A stretch of DNA of 29,978 nt, from positions 1 through 29,978 of the forward strand of contig CAIPVK010000062.1 in NCBI GenBank assembly GCA_903868455.1, in the 5' to 3' direction. The notes beneath the pieces were generated by a model. The model was not told where the DNA came from, ran no database searches, and saw only the letters and a list, made by a program, of their open reading frames with translations. Origin of the DNA: an uncultured Opitutia bacterium (GTDB taxonomy: Bacteria; Verrucomicrobiota; Verrucomicrobiia; Opitutales; UBA953). Below, one piece after another: positions 14,725 through 22,802 of the stretch (positions within the stretch are counted from its first letter, which is position 1; the number at the start of each line of letters is the position of its first letter). The translations under genes and the position numbers were made by a program.

Positions 14725-16008
14725 TCAGAGCAGGGGCGCGATCCAGCCGGCCGCCCGCTCCAGCAGGCGACCGTGCCAGCGGTGCGCCCGACGCACCGAG
14801 GCCTCGCTCGGCGGGCGCGACTCGGCCGCCAGCTCGCCCATCAGCGCGCGCAGCCGCGACAGCGCCGACTCGCCCCGCACGACCACCCCCACCTCGTAGT
14901 TGAGGAAGAAGGAGCGCATGTCGAAGTTGGCCGAGCCGACCACGGCCGTCTCGCCGTCCACCACCAGCAGCTTGGCGTGGAGCACGCCGCGGCGGTGGAG
15001 GAGCACCTCGGCCCCGAGGTCGCGCAGCTCGCGGAGCGTCGCCCGGCGCGCGAAGTCCGTGATGGGGTGGTCGGAGAACCGCGGCACGACGATGCGCACG
15101 CGCACGCCCGCCGCCAGGCGGTCGCGCAGGGTCGCCACCATCGCCGCGTCCGGCACGAAGTAGGGGGTCGCGATCTCCACCGAGCGCCGGGCGCCTCCCA
15201 CGAGGTCCCTCAGGCGGTGCCAGAGCGGGTCCTCCGGCGCGTCCGGCCCCGAGTCGATCACCTCGGCGCGGGTGTCCCCCGCGGGCTCGGGGCGGTCGCG
15301 GAAGGCGGCCGCCAGCTCGCGCGGCGCGGCGCCCGTCGCCTGGCACCAGTCGGTGAGGAAGACGTTCTCCAGCTCGCCCGCCGCCGGCCCGCCGATCCGG
15401 AAGGACGCGTCGCGGAAGCGTCGGCGGCGCGGCCGGTCGCCGACATACCAGAGCCCGAGATTGTGACCCCCGACGAGGGCCGTCGCCCCGTCGAAGACGG
15501 CGATCTTGCGGTGGTTGCGCCAGTTCGCGCTGCCGCGTCCCCTCAGCGAGAGCAGGGGGTTGAACCGCGCGACCTGCCCGCCGGCCCGGCGCAGGCGGCG
15601 GAGCGCGAGCCAGGGCGGCCGGCGGCTGCCGATGGCGTCCACCAGCAGGCGGACCTCCACGCCCTCGCGGGCGCGGCGGGCCAGCAGGGCGACGACCTCG
15701 CGGCCCACCGCGTCGTCGGCGAGGATGTAGGTCCCCACGCAGATGCGCCGGCGCGCGCCGAGGATCCCCGCCCGCAGGGCCGCCAGCATCTCGCGCCCGT
15801 CCGCGTCGGCCAGCACCTCGAGACGGTTGCCCTCCGGGGACGCCGGACCGCCCAGCTCGCGGGCCAGGCGGCGGACCTCGCCGCGGCCGCGGGCGAGGTC
15901 GCGGTGCTTGCGCCTCCCGAGCTGCGACCAGCCCCAGGCGACGAGCGCGAGGGCGACCAGCTCGCCGGTCAGCTCCGCGAGGGGAGGCAGGTGCTCCGTC
16001 CAGGCCAT
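14725..16008 (-). CDS. Phospholipase D-family protein, cardiolipin-synthase-like
   Basis: Probably joins two phosphatidylglycerols (or a related phospholipid pair) to make cardiolipin in the inner membrane. The 427-residue protein has one N-terminal hydrophobic segment (about 14-30) and two HKD phosphotransfer motifs: His166-x-Lys168-x4-Asp173 (NHRKIAVFDG) and His344-x-Lys346-x4-Asp351 (LHAKLLVVDG, followed by GSANFD). The order and spacing fit bacterial Cls proteins; it has one membrane segment where E. coli ClsA has two. The ATG at 16008 (MAWTEHL) lies 35 nt after a TTGAGC hexamer; the ATG at 16017 would add MSA. The rpsA terminator lies just upstream on the same strand, so it is likely a separate unit. 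Confidence 0.85.
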   Translation of the reverse strand: MAWTEHLPPLAELTGELVALALVAWGWSQLGRRKHRDLARGRGEVRRLARELGGPASPEGNRLEVLADADGREMLAALRAGILGARRRICVGTYILADDAVGREVVALLARRAREGVEVRLLVDAIGSRRPPWLALRRLRRAGGQVARFNPLLSLRGRGSANWRNHRKIAVFDGATALVGGHNLGLWYVGDRPRRRRFRDASFRIGGPAAGELENVFLTDWCQATGAAPRELAAAFRDRPEPAGDTRAEVIDSGPDAPEDPLWHRLRDLVGGARRSVEIATPYFVPDAAMVATLRDRLAAGVRVRIVVPRFSDHPITDFARRATLRELRDLGAEVLLHRRGVLHAKLLVVDGETAVVGSANFDMRSFFLNYEVGVVVRGESALSRLRALMGELAAESRPPSEASVRRAHRWHGRLLERAAGWIAPLL

Positions 16009-16014
16009 GGCCGA

Positions 16015-16043
16015 CATCGTGCCCGGCCCGCCGCCCGGCTCAA
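16015..16043 (-). promoter_or_regulatory. Candidate promoter of the cardiolipin-synthase-like gene
   Basis: On the minus strand TTGAGC (16043-16038) is followed after 17 bp by ACGATG (16020-16015), 6 bp before the ATG at 16008. The -35 hexamer begins only 9 bp after the T-tract of the rpsA terminator, so the gene appears to have its own promoter right after that terminator. Confidence 0.3.
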
Positions 16044-16052
16044 CCCTCGGCT

Positions 16053-16082
16053 AAAAAAAAGACCCCGGCTCGCGCCGGGGTC
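16053..16082 (-). terminator. Rho-independent terminator of rpsA
   Basis: On the minus strand GACCCCGG, a 6-nt loop CGCGAG and CCGGGGTC form a perfect 8-bp GC-rich stem (16082-16061), followed at once by eight Ts (16060-16053). It lies 24 bp after the rpsA stop codon. This is a textbook intrinsic terminator and the clearest in the window. Confidence 0.93.
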
Positions 16083-16105
16083 CGTGGGGGTCGCCTTCGA
16101 CGCCC

Positions 16106-17821
<1,716 letters not shown>

Positions 17822-17981
17822 GTGGGTGTTGTTTTTTTGTTGGTCCCGGGCGTCGCGGAGGACGGTTCCGGGGTTTGGTGGGTTCTTGGGTTTCCTCCGG
17901 AAGGTCTCCGGGCGAGGCGCCCGGGGGCCGAAGGAAGGTCCAGCAAGCCCGTCCGGGCGGCCGCTGGCAAGGGAAAAGTCC
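17822..17981 (-). promoter_or_regulatory. rpsA leader and promoter region
   Basis: This 160-bp gap lies between the TIGR03790 gene and rpsA on the same strand. A possible promoter is TTGCCA (17970-17965) with CTTGCT 17 bp later (17947-17942). A perfect 7-bp hairpin (CCGGGCG / CGCCCGG, 17908-17924) would sit in the leader about 85 nt before the ATG. The last 25 nt before the ATG are A/C-rich and unstructured, including a run of seven As, which suits S1-dependent initiation. The hairpin could also be a weak terminator of the upstream gene, but it has no T-tract. Confidence 0.4.
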
Positions 17982-19502
17982 TCAGCGGCCGAGGGCGGCC
18001 TCGAGCGCCGCGAGCCGGGCGGGGTCCTGGCGGAAGCGCTCGCGCAGACGCCCCGCCAGCTCCGCCGATTCGGCCGGCTTGCCGGCCCCCTTGAGGAAGA
18101 CGGCCGCCTCGAGCAGCAGGCCGCCGTCCTCGGCGTCCAGCCGGGGCAGGGCGCGGTTGGGCCAGGCGAAGGGCTTGCCCGCCGCGTGACGGTGGCGGGC
18201 GAAGGCCAGCAGGCCGGCCAGGCTGGGGGCGCGCTGCAGGCCCGTGATGAGAAGGGCCTCCCGGATCTCGGGGTCGAGCTGCTCGCGTTCGGCGGCCCGA
18301 AGGTAAGGGTAGGGGGTCCAGGCGTCCGGCGGCGCCGCGGCCGGGTCGAGCTGCTCATGGAGGGGCTTGGCGAACGGACGGTAGAAGGGGTCGCCCACGA
18401 TGACGCCCATCCAGCTGGTCGCCGGCGTCGCCGCCCAGGCGGCTTCGCCGGCCGTGAGCCCCTGGGCCAATCCGGCGAGCGCGAGGTCGGGCCGGACGGT
18501 CAGCCCGAGGTAGGGTTCGGCGGCGTTGCCGAAGGTGAGCGCCGCGCCCTTCTCGACGAGCGAGCCGGTCCAGCCCGACGCGGCGTCGCGCAGCGCCACC
18601 GCCGAGAAGCTGTGCAGGTGGAAGGCGACCGCGCCCGGGGCGAGGCGCGCGTCCGGTTCCGCGAGCTTCCCGCGGGGGGCCGCCTCGTACCATCCGAAGT
18701 AGAGCGCCGGCGCGTCGAAGCGGGCGTCGCGGCCGAGGGGCGCGCGCGTCCGCTCCGTGTCCGTCGGGAAGCCTAGCTCGCGCGCGAGGTCGGCCACGCG
18801 CCCCAGCCAGGTGTCGCCGTCGCGGTAGGGTCCGCCGAGGTCGACGTAGGCGCGCCCGCGCAGGCCGCGCGCCTCGGCGAGCCGCGCGCCGGCGAGCGCG
18901 CGCCGGACGCCGGCGTCCGTCGGTCCGTCGAGCCGGGCCGTGCGCACGACGCCGCCGCCGTCGGCCGCCAGGGGGTCCTTGCCGAACCAGGGGTTGGGCT
19001 TGGGGCCGGCGACCTCGCCGTCGTCGAGCGCCACGAGCGCGAGCTCGCTGTCGACCGAGGCCGCCTCGGACGAGGGCGAGGGACCCGGCGCCTTCCCGTC
19101 CGGTCCCGGGTCGCGTCGGATGAGCCAAGGCACGCCTCGGCAGAGCACGATCCAGCGGAGCCGCTGCGGCCCCTCGGCGACGAACGGGAGTCGCCCCCTC
19201 GCGTCGGGCGCGGCCCCCATCCTACCCGCGAGGAGCCCGCGTCCGACCAACTCCCCGCGCAGCGGGTTCAGCAGGCGCGACGCGAACTCGGGCCAGGCGA
19301 GCGACGCGGCGCCCGGCGGCGCGTCGAGCAGGACGACGTTGGCCTCGGGCACGCCGCGCGAGCGGGCGTAGTCGCGCGCCAGCGCCGCCGAGGCCGGGTC
19401 GCGCGAGGATCCGACCACCGCCACGGTCGCGGGGTCGATCGCGCCGCGGGCGACCGCCAGGGCGGCGAGGAGCATCGCGAGCGCGCGCATCGGTCCCAGC
19501 AT
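17982..19502 (-). CDS. TIGR03790-family secreted protein of unknown function
   Basis: The 506-residue protein has a hydrophobic signal-like N-terminus (MRALAMLLAALAVARG within the first 20 residues), so it is probably exported. The body matches, from memory, the TIGR03790 family common in Verrucomicrobiota and Planctomycetota. Landmarks are ARDYARSRGVPEANVVLL, the SLAWPEF region, IVLCRGVPWLI, the acidic SVDSELAL, NPWFGKDP, the ALYFGWYE segment, and the late GAALTFGNAAEPY and SWMGVIVGDPFYRP. The last 120 residues are an alpha-helical Ala/Leu-rich extension. The biochemical role is unknown. The start could be the ATG at 19502 (MLGPMRA) or at 19490. It is divergent from crcB and lies 160 bp upstream of rpsA. 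Confidence 0.85.
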   Translation of the reverse strand: MLGPMRALAMLLAALAVARGAIDPATVAVVGSSRDPASAALARDYARSRGVPEANVVLLDAPPGAASLAWPEFASRLLNPLRGELVGRGLLAGRMGAAPDARGRLPFVAEGPQRLRWIVLCRGVPWLIRRDPGPDGKAPGPSPSSEAASVDSELALVALDDGEVAGPKPNPWFGKDPLAADGGGVVRTARLDGPTDAGVRRALAGARLAEARGLRGRAYVDLGGPYRDGDTWLGRVADLARELGFPTDTERTRAPLGRDARFDAPALYFGWYEAAPRGKLAEPDARLAPGAVAFHLHSFSAVALRDAASGWTGSLVEKGAALTFGNAAEPYLGLTVRPDLALAGLAQGLTAGEAAWAATPATSWMGVIVGDPFYRPFAKPLHEQLDPAAAPPDAWTPYPYLRAAEREQLDPEIREALLITGLQRAPSLAGLLAFARHRHAAGKPFAWPNRALPRLDAEDGGLLLEAAVFLKGAGKPAESAELAGRLRERFRQDPARLAALEAALGR

Positions 19503-19540
19503 GGCCGCGGGCGGGCCGTTTGGGAAGCGCGCAAACCCGC

Positions 19541-19569
19541 TTGCCCGCGACGGGACGCCGCGGCAGCCT
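19541..19569 (+). promoter_or_regulatory. Candidate promoter of crcB
   Basis: GCTTGCCC gives TTGCCC (19541-19546), then a 17-bp spacer and CAGCCT (19564-19569), only 6 bp before the crcB ATG. No fluoride riboswitch can be recognised in the 73-bp gap. If real, the transcript is leaderless or nearly so. Confidence 0.35.
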
Positions 19570-19575
19570 GCCGGC

Positions 19576-19914
19576 ATGACCTGGATGCTCGTCGCCCTCG
19601 GGGGCGCCCTCGGCAGCCTCGCCCGGCACGGGCTCGGCCTGGTCCTCGCGGGCGCCGCCCCTCTCGGCACCTTGGCCGCCAACGTCCTGGGCTGCGCCCT
19701 CATCGGCTACCTGCACGCCAAGGTCGGCACGGAGGCCGGCCGCGCGCTGCTCATGACCGGGGTCTGCGGCGGCTTCACCACCTGGTCCGCCTTCGGCCTT
19801 GAGACCGCGCGGATGGCGTCGGACGGGCGGCTTGGCGCCGCCGCCGGCTACGCCGCGGGCACGCTCGTGCTGGGCCTGGGCGCCGTCGCCCTCGGCTGGC
19901 AGCTCGCGCGCTGA
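19576..19914 (+). CDS. crcB: Fluoride ion channel CrcB/Fluc
   Basis: Small inner-membrane dual-topology channel that exports fluoride and protects cytosolic enzymes. The 112-residue protein has four hydrophobic segments (about 2-24, 31-48, 57-78, 87-110). It has the family motifs LGGALGSLARH, TLAANVLGCALIGYL (with the pore Asn36) and GVCGGFTTWSAF. In the last motif the paired phenylalanines of the Phe box read Trp70/Phe73, where Phe/Phe is usual. A single copy is present, so it would work as a homodimer. It is divergent from the TIGR03790 gene and convergent with the amidase gene (2 bp between stops). The ATG follows a candidate promoter by only 6 bp. Confidence 0.92.
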   Translation: MTWMLVALGGALGSLARHGLGLVLAGAAPLGTLAANVLGCALIGYLHAKVGTEAGRALLMTGVCGGFTTWSAFGLETARMASDGRLGAAAGYAAGTLVLGLGAVALGWQLAR

Positions 19915-19916
19915 CC

Positions 19917-20882
19917 TTAGCGGGGCAGGGCGCCCGCGTAGGCCGCGATGCCCTCGGCGATCGCGGCCGCGATCCTCTGGCGGTGCGACTCCTGCGAGAG
20001 CCTGAGCATCTCGGAGCGGTTCGACATGAAGCCGCCCTCGACGAGGAGGCCGGGGCAGGACAGGTCCTTGAGCATGCTGAAGCGCGCGCGGCGCACGCCG
20101 CGGTCGCGCGCCTCCAGCCGCGTGACGAGCGCCCGCTGCACCTGGTAGGCGGCGCGCACGTTGAGGGCGTCGTGCCGGTTGCCGGGCAGGGCGGCGGTCG
20201 CGCCGCGGTTGGAGGGGTCGTTGGTCGAGAACTGGCCGGCGGGGGTGAGGCAGTAGGTCTCGATGCCGGAGGCCGAGGGCGCCGCCGCGGCGTTGTAGTG
20301 CAGGCTGACGAAGAGGTCGGCCTTGACCGCGGCCGCGCGCTTGGCGCGGTCCTCCAGCTCGACGAACACGTCCTTCTCGCGCGTGAGGTGCACCTCGAAG
20401 CCCGCGTCGCGGAGCAACGCGGCCAGCCGCCGGGCCGTGTCGAGCGTGAGGTACTTCTCGTCCATCCGCAGCTCCTTGCTCTGCTTGCCCGGGTCCTTGC
20501 CGCCGTGGCCCGGGTCGATGAGGATCCGTCGCGGGCGACGGGCCTCGGGGGGCGCGGACCAGAGGAGCGGGGCGAGGGTCTTGTCGTAGTCCCCGCGCGA
20601 GACGGTGAGGCGCGGGACCGCGGGGCCGGTCGGGAGGCGCATCGGCCGCAGGCCGAGCGGCGCGTTCAGCGAGACGCGGATGCCGTCGACCAGGATCGTG
20701 TCCGAGTCGCGCGCCGCCTCGACCAGGGCGGGCGAGCCCTTGGCCCGTGCGAGGCGCTCCTCGCCGGGGCGGGCCGGCGTGGGGTTGGCGAAGCCGAGGC
20801 GGGCCAGCGAGTCGCCGAGCCAGACGTCCTGGGCCGCGAGCGGGGCCAGCGCGGCCAGGAGAAGCGCGGCCGCCCGGAGCAT
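19917..20882 (-). CDS. N-acetylmuramoyl-L-alanine amidase (Amidase_3)
   Basis: Zinc hydrolase that cuts stem peptides from MurNAc in peptidoglycan. The 321-residue protein begins with a Sec signal peptide (hydrophobic residues 2-15, likely cleavage near LAAQ), so it acts in the periplasm. Residues about 20-110 form a region that I do not recognise. The catalytic domain (about 119-320) has zinc ligands His126 (DPGHGGKD), Glu142 and His195 (SLHYNA), and the catalytic Glu282 (LLVEGGFMSN). This is the AmiC/CwlM-type fold. It follows infC by 3 bp on the same strand, an odd partnership that ties a wall enzyme to a translation-factor operon. Confidence 0.92.
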   Translation of the reverse strand: MLRAAALLLAALAPLAAQDVWLGDSLARLGFANPTPARPGEERLARAKGSPALVEAARDSDTILVDGIRVSLNAPLGLRPMRLPTGPAVPRLTVSRGDYDKTLAPLLWSAPPEARRPRRILIDPGHGGKDPGKQSKELRMDEKYLTLDTARRLAALLRDAGFEVHLTREKDVFVELEDRAKRAAAVKADLFVSLHYNAAAAPSASGIETYCLTPAGQFSTNDPSNRGATAALPGNRHDALNVRAAYQVQRALVTRLEARDRGVRRARFSMLKDLSCPGLLVEGGFMSNRSEMLRLSQESHRQRIAAAIAEGIAAYAGALPR

Positions 20883-20885
20883 CGC

Positions 20886-21557
20886 TCAGCTCTCCTCGCC
20901 GTCCTCGTCGGGCACGGCGGAGTCGTCCTCCATGTCCTCGTCGCCCGGCTCGGCGTTGTGCACGAGCTTGCGGCGGTTCTGCTGGAGGGGCGTCAGGCCG
21001 ACCACGATGCTCCGGCCGACGCGCTTGGGGGCGTTGTCGGCGGTGCAGACGTTGGTCAGGGCGGCGATGACGCGCTTGACGGTCTCGACGCCGAGCTCGG
21101 CGTGCTCGAGCTCGCGGTAGCGGTACTGCAGGACGAGCTTCACCTTGTGGCCGTGGTAGAGGAAGTTCTCGGCGCGGCGCACCTTGATGAAGAGGTCGTG
21201 CTCGTCGATGCGCGGGCGCAGCTTGAGCTCCTTCATCTTGGCGGTGTGCTTCTGGTGCTTGTTCTTCTTGGCCTCCTCGTAGAGGTACTTGCCCATCTCG
21301 ATCAGCTTGCAGACGGGGGGCTGCGCGGCCGCGGCGATCTCGATCAGGTCGACGCCGTGCTCGCGCGCCAGGGCCAGGGCGCGCTCGGTCGGCATGATGC
21401 CCAGCATCTCGCCCTTGGCGGTGAGCACGCGCACCTCGGGGACGCGGATGCGCTCGTTGCGGCGCGGACCGGTGTCCTGGGGCCTTCCCCTGGCGCCTCC
21501 CCTTTGCTGCGAGTTGGTGTTGGGCCGGGGGCCGGACGGACGGAAGGGCAGGGACAT
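20886..21557 (-). CDS. infC: Translation initiation factor IF-3
   Basis: Binds the 30S subunit, keeps subunits apart and checks start-codon pairing. The 223-residue protein has a basic N-terminal extension (1-33), the IF3 N-domain from RIRVPEVRVL (37-46) with IEIAAAAQPPVCKLIEMGKY nearby, a Lys-rich linker helix (about 92-110) and the C-domain (about 111-190). An acidic tail (203-223) is unusual. The conserved RGRE motif of the C-domain reads RYRE (146-149). I chose the ATG at 21557; no AUU-type start as in E. coli is evident. It lies downstream of the peroxiredoxin and is oriented away from rpmI-rplT, so the usual infC-rpmI-rplT operon is split here. Confidence 0.95.
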   Translation of the reverse strand: MSLPFRPSGPRPNTNSQQRGGARGRPQDTGPRRNERIRVPEVRVLTAKGEMLGIMPTERALALAREHGVDLIEIAAAAQPPVCKLIEMGKYLYEEAKKNKHQKHTAKMKELKLRPRIDEHDLFIKVRRAENFLYHGHKVKLVLQYRYRELEHAELGVETVKRVIAALTNVCTADNAPKRVGRSIVVGLTPLQQNRRKLVHNAEPGDEDMEDDSAVPDEDGEES

Positions 21558-21586
21558 CAGGTGGCTGGGGGTGCTGGGATGGGGGC

Positions 21587-21614
21587 ACGATGCCCCTCGC
21601 CCCCTCGGTTTCAA
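21587..21614 (-). promoter_or_regulatory. Candidate promoter of infC-amidase
   Basis: On the minus strand GCTTGAAA gives TTGAAA (21614-21609), then a 16-bp spacer and CATCGT (21592-21587). The start codon is 29 nt further on, leaving a leader of roughly 20 nt. The promoter would lie between the peroxiredoxin stop and infC, so infC would not depend on read-through from the peroxiredoxin gene. Confidence 0.4.
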
Positions 21615-21638
21615 GCCCGAACGGGAGAGGTTGTCGCC

Positions 21639-22115
21639 TCAGCCGACGGACGCGAGCAGCTCGAGCAGTTGCCCGCCGTGCGCCGCGGCCTCGACCTTGG
21701 GGACGATCCCGACGAGCTTGCCCTTGGCGTCCAGCGCGTAGGCCGCCCGCGCCGGGCCGACGTAGCGCTTCCCGTACATCGACTTCTCGACCATGGCGTC
21801 CAAGGCCTTCGAGAAGCGGTCCTCGGGGTCCGACACCAAGGTGTAGCGGTAGCCGTGCTTGGCCGCGTACTTGGCGTGGGCCCCGCAGCCGTCCCGGGAG
21901 AGGCCGATGACGCGCCAGCCCGCCTTGAGCAGGGCCTTCTCGGCCTTTCCGAGCTCGGCCGACTGCTTGTCGCAGGCCGAGGTGTTGTCGCGCATCCAGA
22001 CGGAGACGATCGTCGGCCCGTCGAGCAGGTCGGAAAAGGGGCCGCGGACGACCTTGCCGTCGACCAGGGCCTCGACCTCGAAGTCGAGCTTGGGCTTCTT
22101 TCCTAGGGGGAGCAT
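21639..22115 (-). CDS. Peroxiredoxin (AhpC/TSA, Bcp-related)
   Basis: Probably reduces hydrogen peroxide or organic peroxides in the cytosol. The 158-residue thioredoxin-fold protein has the active site T45-x2-C48 in MRDNTSACDKQS, with Cys48 as the likely peroxidatic cysteine. There is no second Cys five residues later as in classical Bcp; the only other cysteine is Cys77 (SRDGCGAH), a candidate resolving residue. The later VEKSMYGKRYVGPARAAYAL block is typical of the subgroup I know from Opitutae and relatives. I chose the ATG at 22115 (MLPLGKK) because the upstream open frame is only proline-rich repeat translation. Its leader carries the mirrored repeats. It lies upstream of infC on the same strand. 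Confidence 0.85.
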   Translation of the reverse strand: MLPLGKKPKLDFEVEALVDGKVVRGPFSDLLDGPTIVSVWMRDNTSACDKQSAELGKAEKALLKAGWRVIGLSRDGCGAHAKYAAKHGYRYTLVSDPEDRFSKALDAMVEKSMYGKRYVGPARAAYALDAKGKLVGIVPKVEAAAHGGQLLELLASVG

Positions 22116-22154
22116 GGGGGTGCGGGGATGCGGAGGAGGTGGAGGAGGCGGAGG

Positions 22155-22224
22155 ATGGGAGCGGGGAGTGGGAAGCGAGGAGCGGGAGTCATTCAACGTG
22201 CTAACCGGCTAACCCGCTAACTAA
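22155..22224 (-). repeat. Left arm of mirrored tandem repeats (8-mers then 7-mers)
   Basis: Plus strand 22200-22223 holds three 8-bp units beginning GCTAAC (22200, 22208, 22216). Outside them, 22155-22189 is a purine-rich series of about five degenerate 7-bp units such as GGGGAGT and GGGAAGC. Read on the minus strand, the peroxiredoxin leader therefore has TTAGC-type 8-mers followed by ACTCCC/GCTCCC-type 7-mers, the same order as the right arm has on the plus strand. Confidence 0.75.
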
Positions 22225-22371
22225 GGTGGGGTGGCGTAGGGTAGGGGAGCGGGAGAAGAGTCGCGGTCAAATCCCCCTGCAAACTCCCTAAATGCACCCT
22301 TCCTATCTTTGCTCATTCCCTCAAGCCTGCGCCTATTTCCTGCTGTTGTACCCCTGTCCTTCGTTCCCCGG

Positions 22372-22458
22372 TTAGCCGTTTAGCTATTTAGCGGGATAGC
22401 CACCTCCTCGTCGCACACTCCCCGCTCCCCACTCCCCGCTCCCCACTCCCCACTCCCC
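22372..22458 (+). repeat. Right arm of mirrored tandem repeats (8-mers then 7-mers)
   Basis: Four 8-bp units lie at 22372, 22380, 22388 and 22396 (TTAGCCGT, TTAGCTAT, TTAGCGGG, ATAGCCAC). After 13 bp come six exact 7-bp units at 22417-22458, each ACTCCCC or GCTCCCC. These would be in the 5' leader of the rpmI transcript if the core promoter is used. The arrangement mirrors the left arm. Confidence 0.8.
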
Positions 22459-22525
22459 GCCTTCCCACCCCTTCTTTCCCCTTTACATTCCCCCCGTCAC
22501 CCCCTTTGTTCCGACCCTTTCCGCC

Positions 22526-22717
22526 ATGCAAAAGACCCGCAAGTCCATTGCCAAGCGCTTCAAGGTGACCGGCTCCGGCAAGGTCATGCGCCGCTCGCCC
22601 AACACCCGCCACCTCCTGTCGTCCAAGTCGCGCAAGCAGCGCCGCCGCGCGAACAAGGCCAAGCGGGTCGACTCCGGCTTCGAGAAGAAGATGAAGATCT
22701 CGATGCCCTTCGCCTGA
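22526..22717 (+). CDS. rpmI: 50S ribosomal protein L35
   Basis: Small basic protein of the large ribosomal subunit, 63 residues, the family's usual length. It has the L35 pattern QKTRKSIAKRFKVTGSGKV, then the RRSPNTRHLLSSKSRKQRR block (residues 22-40), and a short C-terminal helix. The start ATG is clear but has no Shine-Dalgarno sequence, being preceded by pyrimidine-rich CCCTTTCCGCC. It heads the plus-strand translation cluster and is followed 85 bp later by rplT; infC, its usual upstream partner, is on the other strand. A long repeat-bearing leader precedes it. Confidence 0.97.
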   Translation: MQKTRKSIAKRFKVTGSGKVMRRSPNTRHLLSSKSRKQRRRANKAKRVDSGFEKKMKISMPFA

Positions 22718-22802
22718 TACCGCGCGAATCCCCTTTGCGGCCAGGCGGGTGACTCACCCAAGGCGACCCGCCGGCCCGAAACCCAAAACCCAATAGACCA
22801 AC
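22718..22802 (+). promoter_or_regulatory. rpmI-rplT spacer with two competing hairpins
   Basis: Two mutually exclusive hairpins can form. One pairs GGCGGGT (22744-22750) with ACCCGCC (22766-22772). The other is the tight palindrome GGGTGA-C-TCACCC (22747-22759). The 3' part is A/C-rich and leads into the rplT ATG. L20 is known to repress its own operon by binding leader RNA in E. coli and Bacillus, so this is a plausible control site, but no match to the known L20 sites was established. Confidence 0.35.

Larger units (their letters stand above)
22116..22525. other. 410-bp divergent intergenic region, gene-free
   Basis: No coding sequence is supported here. The region separates the peroxiredoxin (minus) from rpmI (plus). 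Its core (about 22262-22371) is the most A/T-rich stretch in the window and is where promoters are expected: plus-strand TTGCTC (22309-22314) with CTATTT 18 bp later (22333-22338), and minus-strand TTGACC (22270-22265). Repeats flank the core on both sides and are listed separately. The last 65 bp before rpmI are pyrimidine-rich with no Shine-Dalgarno sequence. Confidence 0.6.

Noticed and set aside
19503..19575. Fluoride riboswitch upstream of crcB
   Set aside because: The gap is only 73 bp and I do not see the conserved riboswitch core; the space is used by a promoter candidate.
22155..22458. CRISPR-like array
   Set aside because: Units are 7-8 bp and directly adjacent without unique spacers, and no cas genes are present.
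22388..22612. Short minus-strand frame with repeated GVGSGE units
   Set aside because: It is only the translation of the pyrimidine 7-mer repeats and the antisense of rpmI.
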